A stretch of 64,000 nt of DNA, taken from Vicinamibacterales bacterium (GTDB lineage: Bacteria > Acidobacteriota > Vicinamibacteria > Vicinamibacterales > SCN-69-37). The translations under genes were made by a program, and so were the position numbers. The stretch is from the NCBI GenBank assembly GCA_030827135.1, contig JAURFE010000001.1, positions 1,124,368 through 1,188,367 of the forward strand. Reading direction: 5' to 3'. The notes beneath the pieces are model-generated. The model worked only from the letters and a program-made list of their open reading frames with translations. It was not told the DNA's origin and made no database searches. Shown one piece after another: positions 55,059-62,093 of the stretch; position 1 is the stretch's first letter; the number at the start of each line of letters is the position of its first letter.

Positions 55059-55978
55059 CAGACCGGTTCCGCCGCCCGGGGATCGACGATGATTCGGAGC
55101 ACGTCGGCCACCACATTACCGACGGCGAGACAAACGGCTCCTGCGACCACGCAGCCGGCGACGAGACTCACGTCGCTCTGCAGGACGGCGTCATACAGCA
55201 GGCGGCCAAGTCCGGGCCACGATGTCACCAACTCCACGGCCAGGGAACCGCTGAAGAGACTGCCCAGCACGATGCCATACACACCGAGCACCGGCCGCAG
55301 CGATTGACGGGCGGCGTGCCGCCACACCAGCCGGGCGGGAGGAATGCCACGGGCAGCGGCCGCCACCAGATCAGGGGACGCCATCGTCTCTGCGGTGGCC
55401 TGCGATTGCAGGCGCTCAAGGACTGCGGCCACGGGCAGCCCGAGGGCGATGGCCGGCAGGACCAGTGCGCCCGGGGCGATCGACAGCAGGCCGGTCGAGA
55501 CCGCAATGAACATGAGCAGGAGCGCGGCGACCAGGGGCGGACACGCCACCAGCGCCAGTGAAAGCGGCGCAATCAGGCGTGACACCCAGTGCCGGGGCCA
55601 CGCCCCGGTCACGATGCCCAGCGGCACCCCGATGAGCGTCGCAAGCAGCACCGCCGTCGCCGCGAGGCGCGCCGTGTTGAGGCCGCGCTCAAACACCAGG
55701 GCGCTGACGGGCCGCTGGAACGACGAGGACTCACCGAGATCGAACCGCACCACCCCCGACACCCACCGGCCGAGTTGCACGACAAGGGGGTCGTCCAGTC
55801 CGAGTCGGTCCCGCTTGGCCGCAATGCTTCCGGCATCGATACCGGCGATGAAATCTGCGGTCGTCTCGTCCCCTGGCGCCAGACGCGCGATGACGTAGGC
55901 GGCGGTTGACGCCACGAAGACGAACACAAGCGCCGCGACCACTCGGCGCGCGAGAAAGACGACGAACGACCGGCTCAC
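55058..55978 (-). CDS. Peptide-type ABC transporter permease (DppB-like)
   Basis: A 306-residue protein. The start FVVFLARRVVAALVFVFVAS is typical of DppB/OppB. DPLVVQLGRWVSGVVRFDLG and SSFQRPVSALVFERGLNTAR lead into the permease core. The ATPase-contact segment is DLVAAAARGIPPARLVWRHA, and ELVTSWPGLGRLLYDAVLQS is the common C-terminal block. GTG 55978 overlaps the binding-protein gene stop (GTGA). It pairs with the DppC-like permease to form the membrane channel. Confidence 0.92.
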   Translation of the reverse strand: MSRSFVVFLARRVVAALVFVFVASTAAYVIARLAPGDETTADFIAGIDAGSIAAKRDRLGLDDPLVVQLGRWVSGVVRFDLGESSSFQRPVSALVFERGLNTARLAATAVLLATLIGVPLGIVTGAWPRHWVSRLIAPLSLALVACPPLVAALLLMFIAVSTGLLSIAPGALVLPAIALGLPVAAVLERLQSQATAETMASPDLVAAAARGIPPARLVWRHAARQSLRPVLGVYGIVLGSLFSGSLAVELVTSWPGLGRLLYDAVLQSDVSLVAGCVVAGAVCLAVGNVVADVLRIIVDPRAAEPV

Positions 55979-57708
55979 CGCCCTCCGTCCGCGAGGTGAA
56001 TCCGCTCTGCGTTCCAGAGCACGGGCGGGAAGAAGATGATGGGCGTCGCGCCGCGCACACGGCCACTGACGGCGACGATGGCGCGAGGGGCCACAAACCA
56101 GAGGGCCGGCATCTGATCGGCCAGGATGCGTTGCGCGGCATCGAACAACCGACGGCGCATTGCGGGATCGGTCGTCACCGACTGCTGCTGCATCAGTTCG
56201 TCGACCCGCGCCTCCCAGGGCGTCGCCGGCGTGACCTGCCCGGGGTGCCACCAGTGGAAGGCGCCGGAACTCATCCAGAACGACAGACTGCCGACGGGAT
56301 CTCGTGTGGTGGCGCGCCCGCCGAAGTAGATCGCATCAAAATCTCCCGCGGTGTAGCGCGTGATGATTTCATTGGCCGGCAGCGCCACCACATCCATCGT
56401 GATGCCGACCTGCCGGAGATGCTCCTGCACGACCGCCATGGTTTTTTCAAACGCCGGCTGGCCGCTTCGTGTGAGCACAGAGAATCGCACCGGTTGATTC
56501 CGGGCGTCGTCGAGCATCCCGTCACCATTGCGATCGGACAGCCCCATCGATGTCAACAGCGTGCGTGCGCGGCCAGCGTCAAATGCCGCCGCCGGCAGGT
56601 CGGGCACATACCAATCGCCGTGCCCGGGCGTGACCGGCCCGTACGCGACCATCGCTTCCCCAAGAAACACCGTGTCGACGATCGCCTGCCGGTTCACGGC
56701 ATGCGAGATCGCACGACGGAACTCGGGGGCCACGAGCCAGGGGCGGCCCGCGCCGGCCTTGGCGTCCGGGCGCAGATTGAACCAGAACGTGGTGACGTCG
56801 ATCGCCGGCCCGGCGTCGGTCAACCGGATGCGCCCGCTCGCTGCACTCTGCCGGAGCACGGCGAGATCATCGGCGCTGACGAAGTTCGTGATGACATCCG
56901 CGTCGCCCGACTGCAGCCGCAGCAGTTCGGTGTTCGCTTCGGGGACGATCGTCATGTCGATCTCATCCAGATACGGCAGCGGGATGCCGGCGTCGTCGCG
57001 TCCGAAGAAGTGGGGGTTGCGCGCGAACAGCAACCGCTGTCCCGGCACGTATTCCTTCAGAACGAAGGGGCCGGCGCCGACGATCTCAGCCGGCGCGACG
57101 GTCGCCGCCCACACCGTGGCTACCGTACCAGCCGTCACTGCGGCTTCCAATTTGTGCTGGGGGAGAATAGGCAGGTTCTCGAGCACATTGAGGCCGGGTC
57201 CGTAGGGAGCCGGGAACGTCAGCACCAGTGTGCGGTCGTCCAGCGCGCGGACGGTGACAGGTTGGCCGTCGACCTTCAGATCGGCGCCGGCGGGCGTCCC
57301 CAACGCCGCACGCACGGAAAACACGACGTCAGCAGAGGTGACCGGCCGCCCGTCCGAAAATTTCGCATCCGGTCGCAGTTCGATCGTCCACGCGAGGCCG
57401 TCGTCGGAAGAGGACCACTTGGCGGCGAGTCGGGCTTCAAAGCTCCCCGTGGCGTCGGTTCGCAACAGGGTGGCCTGGGTCAGGCTGCTGAACATCAGGT
57501 TCGCCGCCGTGGGCTGGGCAATTCTGAGGAAATTTGTGGGTTCGGTCGAATAGGTCGCCAAAAGGCGCCCTCCTGGCGTCGGTGCGGCAGAATCGGGAGT
57601 TGCGACCGGTTGTGGGGTACCACCCGACCAGGCGAACCAGCCAACGGCGGCCAGAACGACCAGGAGCCCCCCAAGGAGGGCTGGGCGGAGGGTTCGGGAT
57701 TCGGCCAT
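55975..57708 (-). CDS. Peptide-type ABC transporter substrate-binding protein (family 5)
   Basis: A 577-residue protein. An N-terminal hydrophobic anchor or signal (ALLGGLLVVLAAVGWFAWSG) lacks an obvious lipobox Cys. The family 5 body follows: LAAKWSSSDDGLAWTIELRP, DAKFSDGRPVTSADVVFSV and LPYLDEIDMTIVPEANTELL. EFRRAISHAVNRQAIVDTVF is strongly typical of DppA/OppA. A short DRNGDGMLDD stretch resembles a calcium-binding loop. It is the first gene of the apparent operon; ATG 57708 follows GAGGTGAC. Confidence 0.92.
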   Translation of the reverse strand: MAESRTLRPALLGGLLVVLAAVGWFAWSGGTPQPVATPDSAAPTPGGRLLATYSTEPTNFLRIAQPTAANLMFSSLTQATLLRTDATGSFEARLAAKWSSSDDGLAWTIELRPDAKFSDGRPVTSADVVFSVRAALGTPAGADLKVDGQPVTVRALDDRTLVLTFPAPYGPGLNVLENLPILPQHKLEAAVTAGTVATVWAATVAPAEIVGAGPFVLKEYVPGQRLLFARNPHFFGRDDAGIPLPYLDEIDMTIVPEANTELLRLQSGDADVITNFVSADDLAVLRQSAASGRIRLTDAGPAIDVTTFWFNLRPDAKAGAGRPWLVAPEFRRAISHAVNRQAIVDTVFLGEAMVAYGPVTPGHGDWYVPDLPAAAFDAGRARTLLTSMGLSDRNGDGMLDDARNQPVRFSVLTRSGQPAFEKTMAVVQEHLRQVGITMDVVALPANEIITRYTAGDFDAIYFGGRATTRDPVGSLSFWMSSGAFHWWHPGQVTPATPWEARVDELMQQQSVTTDPAMRRRLFDAAQRILADQMPALWFVAPRAIVAVSGRVRGATPIIFFPPVLWNAERIHLADGGR

Positions 57709-58018
57709 ACGTCACCTCATGAAGGGCCCCAAAACTTCAGCCGGCAGCTTGGCCCGTACGGGCGTATTATGGTTCAGTTCAAGGACTTACGGGGTGCGGC
57801 GGCTCGGACTGCGGGCGGGGTGGCACCAACAAGACCGTGAATGTTCGGACAGTTCCGTAATACTGTTGGACACGATTCTTCAGGCAACGGCGGTCGGAAA
57901 GGCCGTATGTTGATGGTTTTGGAGGGAATTACCGGATGGCCCGGTGGTACGGTACGTGCCTCGGTTCTGCAGGACCGTCGTCCGGTTGTCGTCGGTATCG
58001 TGGATTGAATGTGATTCT
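57709..58018. other. 310-bp divergent intergenic region
   Basis: It lies between the divergent binding-protein and S8 protease genes and should hold both promoters. I see no convincing -35/-10 pair, no tRNA and no credible gene. The only short frames lack a ribosome-binding site or family match. Confidence 0.6.
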
Positions 58019-59899
58019 ATGAGCGTCATCTTTTCAATGACCCGTCGCCATCTGCTTCTGCCCCGAATGGGAGCCGCCCTGCTGGGGCTGTTCCTGGTCG
58101 CCGTGGTGCTAGCTCCCGTGCAGGCGGAAGCCGGCGGCAATTACCGCGGCAAGATGTCGAAGGAATTTGCCGCCAAGATTGACCGTGCGCTCAACGGACC
58201 CTCCGTGAGTGCCGAGAGGTTCCAGTTCATCCTGATTGCCCCGCAGTCGGAAGTTGACCGCATCGGCCAGAAGTACGGTCTTCCGCTCATGAAGCGGATG
58301 ATCGCCGGCGGTGTGTTTTTGGGGACCGCGACGCAGATTGCGGCTGTGACCCTTGAACCGCAGGTCAAAAGCGTTTCTGAAAACGTGCGCGTGTATTCGA
58401 TGGCGGCGGTGACGGCACAGGCGATTGGTGCCGACCAGGTGTGGACGGGGACGCAGGGGGCGGCGTTTGGTGGCGTCACCGGGCGCGGCGTTGGTGTGGC
58501 GGTCCTTGATTCTGGGATCGCGAACCATCCTGACCTGGTCAACCGGGTTGGCGCTCGTCTGGACTTCACCGGGACTGGTGGGGTGCGGTGGGGCGGCGTG
58601 GATGACTACGGCCACGGCACGCACGTGGCGAGCATCATTGCAGGCAGTGGTGAGGGCAGCCGGACGTGGCAGCGGGGCCACCCGTCGGCGTCCACGACGG
58701 CTGCGTACATCGGCATGGCGCCGGGTGCGACGCTCATCAGTGCCAAGGTCCTGAGCGCTGACGGGTCCGGGTATGTGGCGGACGTCATTGACGCGATTTA
58801 TTTCTTCGCGCGCTACAAGGAATTTTTCGGGGTGCGGGTTGTCAACCTGTCCCTGGGGCATCCGGCGGCAGAGCCCTACCGTAACGACCCCCTCGCGATT
58901 GCCGTTGAGGACGCGGTCAGGGCGGGACTTGTGGTGGTGGCCTCGGCCGGTAATCTGGGCGTGACGCCGGCTCCAGAAAGCAAGCCTATCGTGGGCGCGA
59001 TTGTGTCCCCCGGCTTTACGCCAGGTGCCTTGACGGTTGGCGCGCTCAACACCAACGGCACGGTGTTCCGGAGCGACGACTCGGTGGCGTCATTCAGTTC
59101 GTCGGGTCCGGTCGTGGATCCCGGTACGCCTGCGCCGCAGACGCCCGACGCCTTGCCGGCGAATGCGTTGATGAAGCCGGACCTTGTGGCGCCAGGCAAC
59201 GGCATTGTGGCGGCTGTTTCGAGCGGCACGACGTTGTGGGAGGGCCATCCGACGCGTCAGGTGATCGGGGCCCGCGGCGGCACCTACATGAAGTTGTCGG
59301 GCACGAGCATGTCGACGGCGGTGGTCTCTGGTTCCGTGGCGTTGCTGTTGCAGGCGCGCCCTGACCTGACGCCCTACGAAGTCAAGACGGCGCTGCAGTT
59401 GACCGCGCAGCATATTCCTGGCGTTGGCCTCATCAAGCAGGGGGCCGGCAGCCTCAACGTGGCGCTCGCGGTGCGCTTCGCGAAGAGCCGCAACATCAGC
59501 AAGATCGACCTCACCAACACCATCGGCGGCGAATCCGCGTGGGCCAGTGGCATCACGTTCGGCCAAGCGTCCACGTGGGGCCAGACGTTGGTCTGGGACA
59601 ACACTTTGGTGTGGGACAACGCAAACGGTGGCATCCCAGGACACACGTTCCTCTGGGGCGAGACGTTGGTGTGGGATAACACCTTGGTCTGGGACAACAC
59701 TTTGGTGTGGGACAACACCCTAGTCTGGGATAACACCTTGGTCTGGGATAACGCTCACATTTGGGGCAAGACACTGGTGTGGGATAACACCTTGGTCTGG
59801 GACAACACCCTAGTCTGGGACAACAACGTGTTCTGGGGCCAGACTTTGGTGTGGGATAACACCCTCGTGTGGGATAACACCTTGGTCTGGGACAACTAG
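58019..59899 (+). CDS. S8 (subtilisin-like) serine protease with a C-terminal TLVWDN hexapeptide-repeat tail
   Basis: A 626-residue exported protease. Signal peptide (LLGLFLVAVVLAPVQAEAGG), then a propeptide-like domain (ERFQFILIAPQSEVDRIGQK). The catalytic domain has Asp in VAVLDSGIANHPDL, His in YGHGTHVASIIAG, the oxyanion Asn in VVVASAGNLG and Ser in LSGTSMSTAVVSGSVALLL. All catalytic residues are present. From about residue 523 the protein turns into repeats of TLVWDN (13 copies) interrupted by GHTFLWG, HIWG and VFWG, and ends exactly at WDN. Acidobacterial proteases with VWG-type tails come to mind from general knowledge, but I cannot verify a match. The tail may be a surface or secretion module. 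Confidence 0.92.
   Translation: MSVIFSMTRRHLLLPRMGAALLGLFLVAVVLAPVQAEAGGNYRGKMSKEFAAKIDRALNGPSVSAERFQFILIAPQSEVDRIGQKYGLPLMKRMIAGGVFLGTATQIAAVTLEPQVKSVSENVRVYSMAAVTAQAIGADQVWTGTQGAAFGGVTGRGVGVAVLDSGIANHPDLVNRVGARLDFTGTGGVRWGGVDDYGHGTHVASIIAGSGEGSRTWQRGHPSASTTAAYIGMAPGATLISAKVLSADGSGYVADVIDAIYFFARYKEFFGVRVVNLSLGHPAAEPYRNDPLAIAVEDAVRAGLVVVASAGNLGVTPAPESKPIVGAIVSPGFTPGALTVGALNTNGTVFRSDDSVASFSSSGPVVDPGTPAPQTPDALPANALMKPDLVAPGNGIVAAVSSGTTLWEGHPTRQVIGARGGTYMKLSGTSMSTAVVSGSVALLLQARPDLTPYEVKTALQLTAQHIPGVGLIKQGAGSLNVALAVRFAKSRNISKIDLTNTIGGESAWASGITFGQASTWGQTLVWDNTLVWDNANGGIPGHTFLWGETLVWDNTLVWDNTLVWDNTLVWDNTLVWDNAHIWGKTLVWDNTLVWDNTLVWDNNVFWGQTLVWDNTLVWDNTLVWDN
59585..59896 (+). repeat. 18-bp coding tandem repeat (TLVWDN) array
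   Basis: Thirteen 18-bp units, in blocks of 2, 5, 3 and 3, are separated by three longer spacers. Units differ mostly at synonymous positions (ACC/ACT, TTG/CTA/CTC, GTC/GTG, GAC/GAT), so the protein sequence is more uniform than the DNA. That points to selection on the protein. Confidence 0.9.
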
Positions 59900-60055
59900 A
59901 GTTTTCGCTGAGAGTTGCGACGCTATGACTACATATAACCGCCTCTGCTTGGACCTCAAAATGGCGAAGCGTTCGATTATCGTCTGGAGCTAGGACCTCT
60001 AACTGCCTCTTGTTGGGACGTTCGCTGGGCCTGACGGGGGTTCGAGGCAAAGTCT

Positions 60056-62005
60056 ATGGCGTCCCCGCCTCGCTCGGATCCCCCGTGGACATCCCGCCTT
60101 TATATCGGCGCCGTCGTAGTTGCCGGTCTCGCCGTTTCCGTTGGTAGCGTTCGTGCCCTAATCGTCTCTCCTCCTCCTGGAGATTGGTATTGGCTGACAC
60201 TGCTGACGCTGATCAGCGGCCTCCTCTCAGTCAAGTTCCAAGCAGTAGGTGCTAGGTACTCGGTCTCCGAGACATTTGTCATGTGGGGCACTCTGGTATA
60301 TGGCCCCGCGGTCGGCACCGTCTTGGTTCTGCTGGACGCGACCGTCCTCTCTGGCAAGATCTGGCATTCAAGACGAAAACTGGACTGGACCAGAACCCAG
60401 TTCAATTTGGCTGCACCACCCCTTTCCTTATGGCTGGCCGCCCTTGCGCTCTTCTCGATCGCTGGCCCGCCCCCACTCGACCTCGTTGCATCTCCGACTA
60501 GGTTCGTTCTGGGCTTGGCTGCCTTTGCGGTCCTTTACTTCCTGATCAACTCGACACTTGTTGCTGTGGCCATCGCGGTGACACAACCCCTGGGGCACTC
60601 GAACTTCCTGAGGGACTTCAAGACAACTTGGTGGGGTATTCGAGATGGCTTTCTGACCTATTTCGCTGGTGCCTCGATTGCGGCTTTGCTTGCCTCAGGA
60701 GGGAACCAGGGTGTCCTAAGCAAGATCCCCGTCATTGTCCCGTTGATGGCGATGCTCTTCTTGAATTATCGAAACTCTGCGCGGCGAGTAGACGAGATGC
60801 AGGGAAGACTCGATGCCATCGAGAAGGTTCACATGGCTACGATCACTGCGTTCGCCATGGCAATCGACGCCAAGGACCAGGTCACCCATGGTCATATCCG
60901 CCGCGTGCAGCAATATACGATGGAGGTCGCCAGGTCACTTGGCGTAACTGACGACAAACAACTCAAGGCACTTGAGGCTGCTGCTCTCCTTCACGACACG
61001 GGCAAGCTGGCGGTCCCAGAGTACATTCTGAACAAACCAGGCCCACTGACTCCGGCTGAATTCGAGAAGATGAAAGACCACGCGGCCGTCGGAGCAAACA
61101 TCCTCAAGAGTATTGATTTTCCATACCCGGTGGCGCCAATTGTTAGGCACCACCATGAGAGCTGGGATGGCCGAGGTTACCCTGATGGCTTGAAGGGACA
61201 GGAAATCCCCATCGGCGCGAGAATCCTCTCCGTAGTGGATTGCTACGATGCGCTCACATCTGATCGCCCCTACCGACCGAGAATGACCCGCCAACAAGCC
61301 GAACAAATCCTACAGGATCGCCGAGGCGCGATGTACGACCCTTGGGTGGTCGATGGATTCATTCGGATACTCGATAAGTTGGAGGCGATCGACGAGGCGG
61401 AAGGTCGCCATGCGCTGGCGCACTCAGGAGAGAGCGGCGCCTTTGCAAGCCCAGCCCTTGAGGTAATCAGCGCGGCAACGGCGGAAGAGCGAGAGTTTGC
61501 AGATCTCCGCCGAGAGTTGCCCAAAACACAAGGCATCGAGCTTGCGGCAGAGGTATTCTTTCGCCATGTTCGCCGGGTCATCCCGGCTGCAGCGGTCGTT
61601 CTTTATACTCCGCAGCCAGGTAACTCAGACCTGAAGGTGAGCTATTGTGCTGGGTCGGGTGCCAGTACTATTGAATCAACTACGATTCCGGTGGGGGAGC
61701 GAATCTCTGGATGGGCCTTCGCACACCGCCAGGTCGTATTCAATTCGGATGCATCGCTTGACCTCGGACCCGTGGCGAGAACTCTTCCCGTTCCGCTTCG
61801 CGCGGCACTGGTTGTCCCAATCTATGAAGGCAATACGTCCCTCGCTGTGCTCACGCTATATGGCAGCGAAGACTTTCAGCGGGACCACCGCCGAATGCTT
61901 GAATCCGCGGCCCAATTGTTCCTCAGCGCAGGTTCGTTAGGGAGTGTCTCGGCCACACAGAACCGGCCTCCCTCCGCGCAATTGGTCGAGCGCAAGATCC
62001 ATTAA
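60056..62005 (+). CDS. Membrane HD-GYP domain protein with C-terminal GAF-like domain
   Basis: A 649-residue protein. About six membrane helices fill residues 15-240. The HD-GYP domain follows, with HD in LLHDTGKLAVPEYILNKPGP and the GYP block HHHESWDGRGYPDGLKG, plus ILSVVDCYDALTSDRPYRP. A C-terminal GAF-like domain covers about residues 490-640 (VPVGERISGWAFAHRQVVFN after ESTT, ALVVPIYEGNTSLAVLTLYG). HD-GYP proteins usually cut cyclic di-GMP; all motif residues are present. Its GC content is visibly lower than most of the window, with more A/T-ending codons. Upstream, 59900-60055 holds nothing recognisable. Confidence 0.92.
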   Translation: MASPPRSDPPWTSRLYIGAVVVAGLAVSVGSVRALIVSPPPGDWYWLTLLTLISGLLSVKFQAVGARYSVSETFVMWGTLVYGPAVGTVLVLLDATVLSGKIWHSRRKLDWTRTQFNLAAPPLSLWLAALALFSIAGPPPLDLVASPTRFVLGLAAFAVLYFLINSTLVAVAIAVTQPLGHSNFLRDFKTTWWGIRDGFLTYFAGASIAALLASGGNQGVLSKIPVIVPLMAMLFLNYRNSARRVDEMQGRLDAIEKVHMATITAFAMAIDAKDQVTHGHIRRVQQYTMEVARSLGVTDDKQLKALEAAALLHDTGKLAVPEYILNKPGPLTPAEFEKMKDHAAVGANILKSIDFPYPVAPIVRHHHESWDGRGYPDGLKGQEIPIGARILSVVDCYDALTSDRPYRPRMTRQQAEQILQDRRGAMYDPWVVDGFIRILDKLEAIDEAEGRHALAHSGESGAFASPALEVISAATAEEREFADLRRELPKTQGIELAAEVFFRHVRRVIPAAAVVLYTPQPGNSDLKVSYCAGSGASTIESTTIPVGERISGWAFAHRQVVFNSDASLDLGPVARTLPVPLRAALVVPIYEGNTSLAVLTLYGSEDFQRDHRRMLESAAQLFLSAGSLGSVSATQNRPPSAQLVERKIH

Positions 62006-62081
62006 TTTTCTGGTACCTCCTTCGACGCTGTTTGTCTAGGTTCTGGGGGTTGTTCTGGTATGGTTCCCCAATAGCAGGCAC

Positions 62082-62089
62082 GGGGGGGG
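62082..62089 (+). repeat. Poly-G tract of 8 in the ribosome-binding region of the last gene
   Basis: Eight G followed by CAGG, five bases before ATG 62094. Slippage here would change ribosome-binding strength or spacing rather than frame. Confidence 0.7.
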
Positions 62090-62093
62090 CAGG

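Noticed and set aside
53709-55307. 532-codon plus-strand frame opposite the permease genes
   Set aside because: Arg/Gln/His-rich, with no recognisable domain; the minus strand holds well-defined ABC permeases and an aldolase.
55906-57840. 644-codon plus-strand frame opposite the binding-protein gene
   Set aside because: Antisense composition and no motifs; the minus-strand family 5 binding protein is certain.
57719-57913. 64-codon frame before the S8 protease
   Set aside because: No Shine-Dalgarno, no similarity and low-quality composition.
59585-59896. Regular 18-bp repeats that could be read as a CRISPR-like array
   Set aside because: Units are directly adjacent without unique spacers and stay in frame as TLVWDN; coding repeat.
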